Part shown: positions 27,595 through 41,485 of the stretch, one piece after another | How the letters are laid out: every line of letters starts with the position of its first letter | Position numbering within the stretch: the first letter of the stretch is position 1 | Assembly (NCBI GenBank): GCA_013365365.1 | Contig: JABVXU010000052.1 | Location: 1 to 64,000 of the forward strand | Length of the DNA: 64,000 bases | Direction of reading: 5' to 3' | From: Cruorifilaria tuberocauda | Lineage: Eukaryota; Nematoda; Chromadorea; Rhabditida; Onchocercidae | Notes under the pieces: model-generated | Database searches by the model: none | The model's input: only the letters and a program-made list of their open reading frames with translations | Told to the model about the DNA's origin: nothing | Made by a program: the position numbers and the translations under genes

Positions 27595-30500
27595 ATCGAT
27601 GTCAAGTGGATGAAATGTTTTACAATACGGAAATGAACACCATTTACGGTGATAAATTGGATAATTCATTCAGTGATGGATTATCTTCACAATCTCACGA
27701 CATCCATTTAATGAAACCCATCGATGGTTTATTCAAAGGACATCTTCAAAGCAATCAGGTTTTATACTGTTTTCATGAAACAATTATATTGCATATGCTA
27801 ATTCTTCTTGTTTTATCATCGTTTCAGAAAAACGAAGAAAAGTATTCGATCAACCACATACTTCTTATAATTTCAAAATAATGAAAAGCTTAGTTTAACT
27901 GGAAATGAGAAAAACAAGACAAAGAATTTCGCTTCAACATTGAATTTCAGTTTACAGCATATTTATCAGTTTAGTATTGATAAATAATCTTAAAAATTAT
28001 ATATCCTTTGCATAATGCTTGGAACTTTATTCCATCACTTTCTCGTAATATTGCATTGTCTGTGTTTAAATTAGTGTAACAATATTGCAAGAATTTTTAA
28101 AACTTTACCTTCTTCAAGTACTGTACTCTAATAACAACTATTAATGCAAAATTATTTTTGAGTTACCAATGGAAATGGTGAAAGTGTCATTTTCATGCTT
28201 GATTGAAATTGCGTATACACTCAAGCAGTAATTTTTCTATGAGGAATAATTTACATAGTTGTTTATATACAAGTAAAGCTATTAGAGTATATATTACAGT
28301 ATTGGAATATGTTTGAATAAAATGTTGCTGGATTTATAAAATTAATCTGTGCATCACTATTTTCCACTAAAATACAACATAAATTATTATCGATACTAAA
28401 ACTAACAAATAATAATGTATAGAAATGTTGCTCAATCTTAAGCATTACTATACTTTAGGTTCATTTATTATATGCCAACCATTACTCTATTTTGTAAAAT
28501 AAAAAATCTCGAAATATTGAAATGAGAATATTTTGACAATTTGAATAGAAAACTGATTTGTCAGTTTCTTTTTAGTTACAGAGATTTGTAAATCCTGCTA
28601 ACTTGTTTATTAACATTTGCATGATTAATTATCACTTCAGCTGTCACTTAACTTTCAAATGACTTTTTTCCACTAACAATTCTTGATAAAAGAAATAGCA
28701 ATTCTTAGATATATAGTTTAATTTTTAAATCGTACCAGACAATGCTGATTCAGCTTTTAATTGGATATTATCCATAATAAGCTTTGATATCAGAATGTAG
28801 TAATCAAGTGAATATAAAATGTAATATGAAGATACTTAGAAGTTTTTTTAAAAAAGAAACTTTTTTCTTCACTGTTTTATTTAACATATTCCGGTACAGG
28901 AATTGTATTACATGTTCCATATTCTCGCCTCATAATGCACAAATCTCTCAGCTTCTTATCTTCGTGATTCCATAAAGAAGACAAATTAAATTTAGAAAAC
29001 TGATTGGTCGAATAATTGTTAAAATTACTTCATTTTATCACTCTCTTTGATCTTTGATTTTTCTCTCATCGCAACTCAAATCAACATTTTTCTGGAAAAC
29101 ATCGAAAGTCATCGATTGACTTTCTCCACAATTATTATCGTATTTAAAATACTTCATTGTTTTTATAACCTCCAATTTCTGGTATCAGTGCACACATTAG
29201 TCGATGTCTTATTGTAGTCATTATCTTCAGATAACCTTTTACTTATTCGCCTCTTTAGCCTGAGCGGTATCTTAGGTTTTCCAAATAATGGGAATTACAA
29301 ATACGCTATTGTAGTTTTGTTATGATCTGCAAAATGAAATCCCCGAATATAAGCATGGTATAAATAATTTCAATTCCAATAAAGTTCAAAATCTTTCAGA
29401 TTCGAAGTATAAGCTTAGAAATATTAATTCAAAAGACTGAAATCTTTTTTTCTTTAAACAAGTAATTTAACTTCGATGGAAGTTGATAAAATGGCATACA
29501 TTAAAATTGATACAAACAAGTTTGATTATTTATTATTAAGCTTCACATTTTACATTCAATGCAATTTCATTTCATTTGAACAATTTCTTAAATTCTTCAA
29601 TAAGTTATCCATGTTCATTATTTGAATGTTTTTACCCGAACATTTGACATTTCGTTTAATGTGTACATGGAATAAGCATAAAATTTTATTTTTTTCTCTG
29701 TCAAAGAGCTTAGAGCAGAATTATTTACTTTGAATAAAGTTATTTGTTAGTTAGAATTATTATCTTCAGAATTAGCCTTTTCTTCTTTTTCATTTCATTA
29801 CTTGAAATATTTAACATTAAATTCATTTATTCCATCAATGATTCCAGTTGTATCTTTCATTTGAGTAAATAATGTAAGATAAATATATGGGATGAGTGAA
29901 TATCAAATCGATTTTTCGAAATCAGTGAAATATGGTAGCCAATATTGCCGCCGTTTGATAACTATCGTTGTTTGTGACGTGGCACTTTAGCTTAGAGGGA
30001 GAATTTTTTTTTGCGTTAGCAAACTTTTAGCATTCAACTCTCAATCATTTTGTATTATCGAAAGATTGCTACATCTCTATCTCATTCCATTCTCTTACAT
30101 TTACCTTGTATTTCTTCCTCTCTTCATGTTCCTTCTCTCGTTCTTCCTTTCCACTATGTTCCGCTATTTCATTAGCTTTTTTTTCAAATTTTTTCCAAAT
30201 CGTGGGAATAGAAGATAAAGCTGGTCCTATTTGCATGATCTTTTGCTTGTATTAATCTGTTTAGGATTATATTTTCAATTTCATTCGTGTACGTGTATGA
30301 TTCGTAGTGCCAAATGATGGAACTTTCCTCATCCATGCTTTTATTCATGCACTTATCCATCCATCTTTATGCAGTGAATGGGGACTCGCGGAATGCTTCC
30401 CGAGAGTTTTCTTCACTTCTAATATAAAGATAGACTTTAGCCCTCACGTCCTCTTTTATCTTACACTTCTCGTTTTTTATTTCAAAGCAAAGAAAAAAAC

Positions 30501-33500
30501 TGCTTCCTCTACTTTGCTGGTCTATTTTCTCCCTCCCTCTTTCTTTCTCTCTCACATCTCGGTAATTCACCCTCTTTCTCCCTCATCCATCTTCATTTAT
30601 CCTAGTAAGGCTGTGAATTGAAAGCAACGACGAAATGAAAAGCTCTGCAAGATTTCTTTCCTGAGGTTATTTAGCATTGGGAATGAATACGATAGCCTTA
30701 CTAAAAATAGACTTTCTCTTTCATTTCTCCTCATTCATCTAAACCTTTCTCCCTCTTACTCCCTCTCTCTCTCCTTTTAGTTTAATCTCCCCCTTAGAGA
30801 GAAATTCTTTTTCGTGTGCCGTCACTGAGTTCATCGCCATGTTTTGTAAACATTTCGTTTTTTTTCTGCACTTGCAGCAGTGAAGGACATTATCTCTCTA
30901 TCCATTTTTCTATCCCATTTTTGCAAAAATTGCTTTTCAAACTTTTCATACCCTTCTCTCTCCATCTCTATCCATATCCTTATCTGTATCTTTTTCTCTA
31001 TAGTCTCTATCTCTCATTATTCCTCTCTGTTCGCAGCATTTCTCTCCATCTTTTATCTAATTTTACGAATAATAATATCGGATATGTTTATCATTCAACA
31101 ATCACCTGAATTCAAACTTAAACATATTTGAACATTGCTATTTTCGCTGTTCGATTGATAAGAAAGACTTGTGCATTTTTTTCCCCTCTGTCCTTTGATA
31201 GTAAGAAATTCCAATTTTAGTTTAAATTTCAAATCATTCTTATCCTGTCTTTGTAATTTAAGTTGTCTTAAAATTATTGTAAAATATTGAAATAAATAAA
31301 ACTTCTCATTAAACTGTTGAATTACTGCATCTGTTTACAGAAATGTCTCGATCGGCAGTCTTGGTAACGAATCGCTTAGAAATATAATGAAATTGTAAAG
31401 CACTAGAAATAGTTATTTTATTACTGCTTGCAAATGATCAATTGGGAGAAATGATTGATTGACTGATTGATCTCACTCCTTGTACCTTTCTGAGCAGGGA
31501 TACTTTGTACATCATCTACAACTACTCCTCTACTTTTACATCTATTTCAGTAACCTCTACTTCTGAAACTTTTTTTTGCTCTATCGCCATCACCAAAATA
31601 ACTACCATTTAAAAAACAAGTTTTTGAGTGACATTTGCTCATATTTCAAATTTTCTATGCTGAAAAATTTTCCATATTTGTCTCTTTTTTAAGCAAAGTA
31701 AATTTTTCTAAATTAAGCTGTTTTATAAAATCAGTTGATTAATGCAATTTTCAAAACTGTCATAGAAATGCTCTTCCTTTTTTATTCTTTATAATTAGGG
31801 TGATATATTAGCTCTGCAAATGGGTTATTTTTAACGTTTAAATGTTCAGGCCTATAAATATTGGAACTGGAAAGCGTGAAGAAGTGAAATTTCTTTTTAG
31901 ACAGAAAGTACATATGCCTGCGGAAATATTCATCTTGCGGTTGTTGTAAACAAATTAAAGACACTTCAGGTGTCTTTAATACGATTGTAGTAAAGACATT
32001 TGAATGGTTCACAGATCTTATAAACTGGAAAATATCCATCGAATTCATCGAATAACATCGTTGAATGGAGGACTTTTTTCTCCGATTCAAATAGCAACAA
32101 AATTGAAATTCTTATCCATCAGAATGTCTCCGTAGATTTCTGTGCTCCGTAGAGCAGAAAGCGATTAGCCGGTAATCAAAATATTGCATCAAGCAAATGT
32201 GTTTTCTTTAAGCAAAAAAATCTAAAACAATCGATTGAGAAAACGGCAAAAACATTTGACATTCATCCTTGCACTGATTTGTTAATTAATCATTTATCAG
32301 TGTAAAAACGCATTGTTGCTATGAAAGAAGGTGCCGTCATGCATTCTGATCATTACTTTAACTTCACATTATACCTTCTTATCAAAAAATTTTGTTCAAT
32401 ACTAAGCTTCTGAAATTTTATTATTTTTAGATTTCAACTGTGCATGAGTTCCTTATTTTACTATAGCATAATTCTTGTCTATTTATGTATGAATCATTAC
32501 AAGAATTAGTTTGAATAATGTTAATTTAAATTGCTTAGATGTAAATAAAGTCAAAGACAAGCTAATAAGCAATGAGACAAATATTGCTGGCTCGATCTTT
32601 GCTCGTCAACATTAATAAAAATCGTTTACAGCAAAAATGAGCACTTTTATTTTTCCGTTTTTTCTCATTCATTTGACAATTTTTCTGATTCGTTAGTTGC
32701 TACTTCGTTTTCTCAATTCATTTGTACTTTTTTCAAAACGACTACAGTCTTTCATTTCTTCCATATTATTTGGTTTTTTTTTTTGCAGAAAAAATCCATT
32801 AATTTAAGGATATCAAAGAAAAGAAAAATGAATTGATCCATAATATAGATTAGAAAAGTAAAGATCTATTAAGATGCTATAAGATAAATTTGTGTTAGGT
32901 ATTATTGTTTAATAAAATGATATTATTTGCTAAATTTATTGATCTTCAAATATTATCTATTAATTCTTCAGGTATCTATTGTGTATTAAACAAAATTAAT
33001 ATTTTATTGCGTTACAAATCATTGCAAAAATACTGAAGATTTCTCTGAAATGAATTCTTATCTTAGTCATGTTAACTTTTTTTGCCCAAATTACTTGATT
33101 GTAAATAATTTTTAAGTTGTCATATGGATGGACGATATCATTTACAGATAAATCAAGAAACTTACGACGATATTTATAATTGTGATATCGGATCCACGCG
33201 TGGTACTTTCCAAATGTCTTATGGCGAACTTAGAGGAACATTTGCGCCTGGACCCTCAGCTGTTATTTCTGTTAGTTCAATTAATTAATCGTTTTGATCA
33301 TAATGATAAATTATTCCTTAGAACATTCTTTGTAAAATTCTATAATTGGAATTCTTTGTCAAATCAGAAAAGAACCAAATATATAAAATGTCATAAATTT
33401 CATAGGAAAAGTTTACAAGAAAAAGTGAAAAAAATATATGTTATTGAATAAATGAAGGAAAATTTTATTTGGAAACAATAGATAGGGCAGGTAAAGAGCA

Positions 33501-36500
33501 AACAGGTAATGATTTAAAGTATGAATGAAATGGGTCAGCTGAACAAATATGGAACCAGTAAGGATTGTGATAGTAGTGAACAAGCGTGCAACTTCGTATA
33601 GTAATAACATATTTTCTTTTACTGAAAGTTAATTTTAAGCGAAATAAGCTATTATCGTGGGATTTCTTACTTTAGTGATTTCTCATAATTATACAGTTTA
33701 TGTGATATATATATATATTTAATTTGATAATTTTTGGTAAGCATTGGCTAAGCCTATTTTATATGTTTGAGATATCAGTTTTTTCCTTTCTTAATTTTTC
33801 TCCTAAATGGTTTGAATTTTCTCTCTAATAAATAGCAGATAGCTATTAATTGTCAATTTTTTTCAATCGATCAGTGATGATTATTGGATTGTTTGATACA
33901 CTAAAAAAAATTCCATTTAAAGGAAATTGGTTAAATAGCCGTTGACTAAGCATTTGGCTTTCAAATTGATAATGATAGCAGCTATTTGCGAATAATCTCA
34001 TGCATCAAGTGACAATCTTTACATCCAGTAGTGATGCAATTATTGAACTAATCATTTCGTCGCTTTAACGTATCATAGCTCTTTCATATAGTTCCAATAA
34101 ATATTTTGATGATAAACAAGGAGTGAAGCACATTATCATCAATAAGTTCTCCGTTTTATACTTACCCATCGATGTATGTGCGATATGATGAAAATAAATT
34201 ATGCATTTATTTACGATATTTTCAATCATTTTTCATTTTTCCAGCTATAAACTTCGTATCAATGATTGTTAGAAACAAAAAACTATATATATCTTTTCCA
34301 TTAAAGTACTGATATTTTTTGAAGAGTTTAAGATGGAAAATAAATGCATCAAAGTTCACATATGTTAAAATAAATTAGCAATGTTAAAATTATTATAAAA
34401 ATCTGTCTGTTATGAGTTATTTATGCGCCTGAAGCTGCACAGTGTGCTAGTGGTTACATTTGCTGAGATGATGACTGATAAGAATGAATGACGATGGGAA
34501 AGTTTTCTAACAGAGATTTTATATGGAATGGAGAAATTTGAGATGATAGTTTTTTATCAAATTTTGCGATAAAAAAATTTGTTTTTTTAGAGAAAAAAAA
34601 TATCTTGTACAGAATTTTGAAAAAACACTTCAAAGTACATTCTAGTGTTTGTTATTTTCATGGTAATACCTTTTAGGAAAAATAGAAATCATACCGCCTG
34701 GCTTATGAAGAAATAAAACCAGTTTATGAAGTTTAATTTTCCGTAATTATTTGAGGAAAACATTGATTTTTTGTAGCAAAGATTCTTTTGGATTTTTTTT
34801 CTTAGTAAAAAAGCTCAGAGTGTGAAAAAAAAGGAAAAAAATGAAATTAAGAAAGATTCAATTCGTAAAAATCTTTTCATAATATATTCATTTTATAATT
34901 TGAAAGAATGATGCAACCAAATTAATATCGTAGGGACTCGCAGATAATGTCAAGTAATTTCTTTTATAAGTTTTTCATATAATTTCGAGATGATCAAATA
35001 TTCAAAATTTAGTTGATTTTATTTTTTGAAAAAGTTTTTTATTTCGCTTCAGGATATGGTAAAGCAAAATGGAGAGATATTGGGACCGTTGGAGATTGAT
35101 GTCTCAGAAATGACTGCTGCTACGTACGGTTATGACCCGAAAAAATTGCAACGAGAAAGTGCTGAATCATTACGTCATAGGTGCCATTTGTTTAGTTTTT
35201 ACATGGAAAAAATTGTTAATTGATTCTTAAAAAAGTCATTCGAGTTATTGCATACTTTCTACAAGTAAGTTTAGATGTAATAATTGATTAAATGTAATTC
35301 ATCAAATAACCGAAATTTTTATTTATCATTTTTCTCTTATAAATTGAATTGTAATCTTAATTGCTTGCTCTGACCATTTTTTAAAACACATGATAGATTC
35401 AAGGTGGAAAATATATGAAGTGATGTAAATATATTTACTAACAATTGGTTCAGTCGGTTCTAGATTTCAGAAGTATTCATTGAAATTCTCTGGAAATCTT
35501 CAAAAAAAAAGAAAAAAGCTAATTAAATACATACTAGAATGGCGTTAAGTGACGGAGCGGTAACAACAATGTGTATTTCTTCGGAGGCAACACTGAGGTC
35601 AACTACAGTGTCAAGAAGTAGTACTAGTGTTACTGATGGTTCCTATAATATTCGTCCAGCTCAGTCAAGCCGTAAAAGTAAAGGAAAACCGGATAATGTG
35701 TGTCAATTAATGACTATTGCTGATCAAAAATCATCTATCGGATCTAGAGCGCCGTATCAGTAAGTTAATAATAAACGTTATTCATAGTTGTTATGAATTT
35801 AAGTCAGAATGATAGAATTTTTTAAAAATTCAAATATCAATATTAATATTTCAGGAAAAAGAAGCAATATTTATCAAGTGATTCTACTTTAATTTTTTTA
35901 TTTTTTTCATTCTTTAGCTTATTTGATATCTTGAAATAACAGGTTTATGAAAATAATCCATCAATTCTACTATTTAGAAATTGTAGAATTGACCATCATT
36001 CATTGCTTTAGCATTCATAGCAAAATTATTATCGTATATTCGACTGTTATCCCAACAATATATTAGTTTACCAGCGGACCGAGGTAGCATGTAATTTTTT
36101 ATAGTAACAGATATGATACCGAAAGACCATTAAAAGTGGATTATGTAAGTTCAAATTACTTGAAAACAATTTACAAAATTTCAGGACAAAAAGTGAAAAA
36201 ACACGACCTAAAGGCCGTTCGGTCAGCGTAACGACATTTGGAAATGTGCAAGATTTCAATGGTGGCAGTTTTGGTAGTACAATAGCAGCTGCAACGATGT
36301 CTCTGAAACAGTTCGCATCCCAACTTCGATCACCACGATTTTTTGAACCTGTCGCAAATTTGAAATGTTTTGTGCCATATACGCCACCACCCATGTTAAG
36401 CCCGATAAGGCGAGGCTCTGGACTGTTTTGGAAAATTTCACAAACTCCTCCATCAAAGGTGTTTTTATAAGCATGCACATATCCTCCCGAACATTATCAT

Positions 36501-39500
36501 TTCTTATAACAACAAATCCGTATGTACAGTTTGCATAAAAAGCTTTATCCTGAATAGTTATGTGTTAATGCTAGGTTTCTTCCTCTTCAATCATTGCCAA
36601 TGTTTTTGGTAGACCTTTAATCTCTTGATCTAGATGTTTTCTTACAGTAAATCTAGTTTGAAAATAATTTTAAATTAATTCTGAAGTTTGAAATATGTAG
36701 TCACCTTCTGACGCTATTATTTGCAGATCAGTATATCGCAGTCATCACAAGTAAACAGTTTTGACAGAATGGGAGGTAAGAAATAGAACTGTTTAATTTT
36801 CATTGTAAATTGTATAAGAATTTTAAATATTAAATTCATTTGATTTTTATTGCTAAATTGTAATTATGTTTCATACGTCACATATTCGTTTTTACTTTTA
36901 ATTCTTCCAATCTGCCGTTTTATATCTAATATAATATTTAATATTAGATTGCTAATATTTAAGCATATATTACTGTAAAAAGAGGGAAAGAAAGACTTTA
37001 AAACATTTTTTCGTTGTAATTATTATTTCAGTTCAATGCAGTAGGAAGCAGAAATTATTAAATCCAAATAAAACATAAAGCCATCGCCACATTTTTGAAC
37101 AGAAAATGATTTTATATTTTGAGATACTTCATAATCATAAAACGAACAATAACTAAATAATCATACAAAATATCCTCCATATCACTCTCGATCCTCCTCA
37201 TTACCATAAACATGATAATAAATTCCGTTCTGATTGCAGCTAGCGAGAATCATCACGAAAGTGAAATAGACGAGGAACCAATTGGAAAACGTTTACGACG
37301 ATGCGTTACATCGACAGTCCAACTGGTTAAAGAAAGTTCTGCTGACGAGGAGCAACAGGAGATGCGGACACCGACTCGGAAGAATGGATTATGTTATTCA
37401 TCTCAGTTTTTTGATGTATGTTTATGCTTTTTCCGCAAACAAATTTATAAAAATGTTATGGAAAATGAACATAATTTAGTCTAATAACAAATATTTGTTT
37501 TTGTCTGTAAAGGCGGCTTGAAAAATGAAATGACAAAAGATCATGGTGATTGTTTCGACTTGCTAAAGCAGCATTAGTCTAGCTCTTATATTAATCGTTG
37601 TAATGAATTCATTTTACTTATTTTATTTCCATTTTACAGACCTATTTTTAGGCTTTTATTTTATTCCTTTCTTTTTTATTATTTATGGATATAGTTTTTT
37701 GCGAAAGATCATTTGAATTTTAACAGATTTATTTATAGACTAGATTACTACACTTGGAAGCCTTACGAAAAGAATCGGACATTTCCTGGAATAGTTCTAG
37801 CTCATCCAGTATACCTCATACTACAGCAAATTTACCCTCTCCTAGGTGATTTAATTTTTCAAAATTTATTAGAGAATTCATCTAATTTTCGACTTGTTCA
37901 AAGTATTGCCAATCAACAAGTAAACGTTATAGTTAGATGCAGAAAATCCTATTTTTATCCTGATATTGACTTTTGGAAGATTGTATAGATACTGGCAACT
38001 TTAACTCAGTTACAGAATCATGAAATGTGTTATTGATATTTGTTATACTTGCATTTTTCATTGTTAGTAACTGTCAAGATGAAACATTTTGACACATTTT
38101 TGTGATTAAGTTTTATGTAACAGTAGTCAGTAATACTGACAACTATTTCCAGGAAGTTATCAGTTTCATTGGATGATGAAGCTACGAGAAAGGCTTCATC
38201 ATGCTCCGATTTCGGCGAAGAAATTTATATAGCTCCAGAATCCGATGCTGTGCCGTAAGTTATAAATTTCTCCTTGTTATGTCGGTTACTTCAAATTTTA
38301 TCCTTATTTAGTTTTCTAATTTTTTCAAAAGTTTTCACCTTTCGATGATTTTATTTATAGGCACATTAACTGTGGACGTGATTATCAAGTAAAAGTAAAA
38401 AAATGGGCTGATCGAGCGATAAGCGATGAAGAACGTAATGCTATACCTGATCGCGATGATGCCATCTTCGATTGTAATGTTATTGATCATTTGGACGATT
38501 CTGCTGGTATTATGTTCTAATTTTTATTTGTATAAGATTGAAAATTTTAATTTATGATAGATCAAAGGAATTCTTGCAGATTAGTCGATAATCCTATCTT
38601 CAGGTATTTTCAGGAACTTCTCCTTTAAATATAAATTTCTGTCAATATTCTTTTTTTCAGTTGAAGCGTATGAACTATTAGCTTACAGTAAAGCGGTACC
38701 ACGGCCAGGTAGAAACAGAGAGTTGGCACTCCATTTGTTAATGGAAAACAAGGTTGAATGTGCTAGATTGAATGAAATATTTCATATTTTTCATATAAAA
38801 TCCTCTTTTTTGTTTGTTGCGATTATTGTTCATGATTTTTCTCAGTATTCCTAGTAATCTAAAATTCGTATTCTGGTTATTACCATGTTTTTCCTTGTAA
38901 TATAATATCAACGTTTTCGTACACAAATTTATTAAGGGAAATATTCAAGAAGCTGTTCTGGATTTAATGCGATCAGATACGCTAGACTGGAGTCAGTACC
39001 CGATCATTTACAACTCGATATATACTGATACAAGTTCTTGGACGCCGGAGGAAATCAGTTTCTTCCAAGATGCCATTTACAAGGGCGAAAAAGACTTTCA
39101 TCAAGTCGCATCAGACGTTAGTTTTGTCAAATTTTTTCTTTAGATATCATGTTGAAATTTAGAAAAATATTAAAATGTTATAGCAACACCATGTTAATGG
39201 ATCTATGAGTAAAACTCAACGAAACATGTAATTTGTTTTAATTCAGCCAAATATATGGATGATGCGACAGTCTCATAGACATAAATTACAGCTCTTCAAC
39301 TTTTCATATTTTTTTCTTCATGTTGTCCGTTTTTATTACTGCAGTTGGGTAACAAAACAGTGAAGCAGTGCGTGGAATTCTATTACATGTGGAAGAAAGC
39401 ATGCCCGGATGACTATCGAAAACTAAGAAATTTGCGACGTAAACGTCAATTGCTGGAAATGCAGCAACAGGTTGTTTATTTAATCATGAAGACTATTTCT

Positions 39501-41485
39501 CGATAAAATTTAATTTAACAAAAGGTATTCACAAATGCATCAAAATCTTCTCAATTTCATGTATTCAATTATTTGAACTAAAAACCTTATAAACCCCAGT
39601 TTTAATTTTTGTTTCGAAATTTATTTAGCTCGATTTGATGGAAAGTTACAACTTGAGGTCAAACAGTCGCCCAGTCGAAAGTGGTGAATTGTCGGGTTCA
39701 GAAGAAGGAAGTGACATGTCTGCGATTTCACATGACGCGGAGTAAATTTTTTGTATCCTAATGTGATTCTTGCAAAATAAGGAAAACTTCTGATCCGCAA
39801 GTAGTGTATTTTAAGATTAAAAATTGCCATCTGCGTAATTCTTAACGTTTTACTTCAGAGTTATTGATAAAATAACGTATAATTACATCAGACTTTGATT
39901 CCACAACTTTACTAGGATTAAAAAGTGTCACATAATCAATAAATATCGGGAGATAGGAATAAAATAACTTCATGAGGAGCTGGAATCGATAAATAGAAAT
40001 TTTTAGCTTATTTAAGTTATCGTATAAATTTTCCTGAAATTCATTGATAATAGAGATGATTTGTGTTTTCTCTGTACACTTTTGAATTTATATTTCATTT
40101 CAGTAAACTGAAGAGTGGACATTCGGATGGACATACAAGTTGCTCGCCAATGACACGAAAATACTCAGTGGCAAGATTTGGAGAATTGCCACATTCAAAC
40201 GCTCCGTCATCAATGGTTATGGGAAATAATATTATACCACGATCTTATGCTCAGGTAACACAGCAGGATATCTTCCATCGCTTTTTATATTTTCATAATG
40301 TAAAGTCATTCATGCATCTAAGTTAGATTAAGACATCGGATTGCATTTTAGTTTCAAATTTTTAAGTATACTGGACAAAATTTTTACATTTGGAAGCAGC
40401 ATTACTTTCAAAGTTTTCGCAGGAAAGGAAAAGTGGTTTTAGGCATCAAAGTGTAAAACTTATGACTGTTTTTAAAAATCATATTTTTAATATGAAAAGT
40501 TATAAAGTGCAAGCTTAGTTTTTGTTTTACATTACTTTCAAAATCTTGATGATGCAAATAATACATGCATGATAAATTACGCGCTATTTATCGCTCCCTC
40601 ATCGCTTTTTTTCTGCAGTTGCATCGAACACCAGTCAAAAAAGGTGCTCAACCGGCAGCTGATGGCTTTTTCCATTGCCGCCTTTGTGATAAATATTTCG
40701 AAAAGGTAAATTCTCATTTGAATAAAAAATATGTAGTCATTTTGAACCATTATCGCACTAAGCAAGGAGGTAGGAAGGTATTATTGAAGGTATTGTTAAA
40801 CTATTTTTATCAAGCTACTGTTGTTTCAATGCTAAATTTTGTAAGGAGTTTGAGATATTAAATAACTTCTTTCTCTCTTCAGGTGAAAAGTTTAAATGCA
40901 CACATGAAATCGCATGCAATGAAAGCACGAGCTGAAGCCGAGGCAGCACAATCACAGCTCAATTTGCAACATCATGATAATAATACTAAGTCAGCTAATG
41001 CTAGTAGCATTATTGAGAAAACGGTATCAACAAAAGGCGCACCAATGACTGATTCAGCGTCGTTTATCCATCATCACCATCATCAGAAGGAGCAACAGCA
41101 AAGCTCTTTGAATACTGATCCATTGAAAGCCAACGTCGAGAGACCAGCTATGCAAGTAACCAATAATTTTGCCGCTGCTGCTGCTGTTGCTGCTGCTGCT
41201 GCAACTACAGCAGCTATTGCTGCTTCGGAGCAGCATCCATTCGGTACAGTTATCGGAAAATCAGGAGGTGGTGGAAGGCTCCGTCAGGATTTTTTTATGC
41301 AAACATCTCTAACTCCCGAGCATCATCAGTTCACCCAGAATACTCTGATGTCCGGTTCGTTGGGTCTAGCAGCCCATCAAGCTCTTAATCAATCTCTTAC
41401 TGCTGCCAGTGTTCTCAATCAGTTCCCACAAGCACAAGCATTGCAATTTTTAAACAATTTACAAAATCCAACTATCACTCATTGA
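27595..41485 (+). CDS. ELM2-SANT-C2H2 co-repressor, TRERF1/MIDEAS/ZNF541-like
   Basis: Exons: 27595-27758, 33148-33270, 35053-35180, 35538-35759, 36185-36458, 36727-36775, 37240-37415, 37739-37845, 38153-38254, 38361-38506, 38661-38752, 38937-39116, 39345-39470, 39629-39741, 40104-40254, 40619-40705, 40883-41485. All join in phase to at least 940 residues. In order: a Ser-rich region; a Pro-rich motif [19 protein letters not shown] (about 265-285); an ELM2 domain (about 443-521, [11 protein letters not shown] ... [12 protein letters not shown]); a SANT domain (about 555-610, [15 protein letters not shown] ... [15 protein letters not shown]); one C2H2 finger (about 731-753, [20 protein letters not shown]); then a His/Gln/Ala-rich tail. 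This order and the finger match TRERF1/MIDEAS, which recruit HDAC1/2 (MiDAC complex), so a nuclear deacetylase scaffold is likely. The first usable ATG is at 27615, but the exon is open upstream and may have an earlier start. Confidence 0.88.
30500..31060. repeat. Polypyrimidine (CT/T-rich) tract in a long intron
   Basis: Dense CTCT, CCCTC and TCTTTC runs mark this part of the 5.4 kb first intron of the ELM2-SANT gene. They keep several forward frames open by chance, rich in Ser, Leu and Phe, with no gene-like composition. Confidence 0.7.

Noticed and set aside
30300..31131. Several overlapping open frames rich in Ser, Leu and Phe on +
   Set aside because: They arise from the polypyrimidine tract, which lacks stop codons by composition, and show no domain or splice context.
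35026..35223. An ATG at 35026 as the start of a separate short gene
   Set aside because: The bases before 35053 form a pyrimidine-rich acceptor, and the exon from 35053 is in phase with the upstream exon at 33148.
36068..36480. Long minus-strand frames opposite 36185-36458
   Set aside because: They lie antisense to an exon whose + strand reading joins in phase to both neighbours and contains the family motif [17 protein letters not shown].
37713..37988. 91-codon open frame on + as an exon of the ELM2-SANT gene
   Set aside because: The neighbouring exons require a different frame: the exon 37739-37845 ([14 protein letters not shown]...) joins in phase on both sides, so the longer frame is a shadow.
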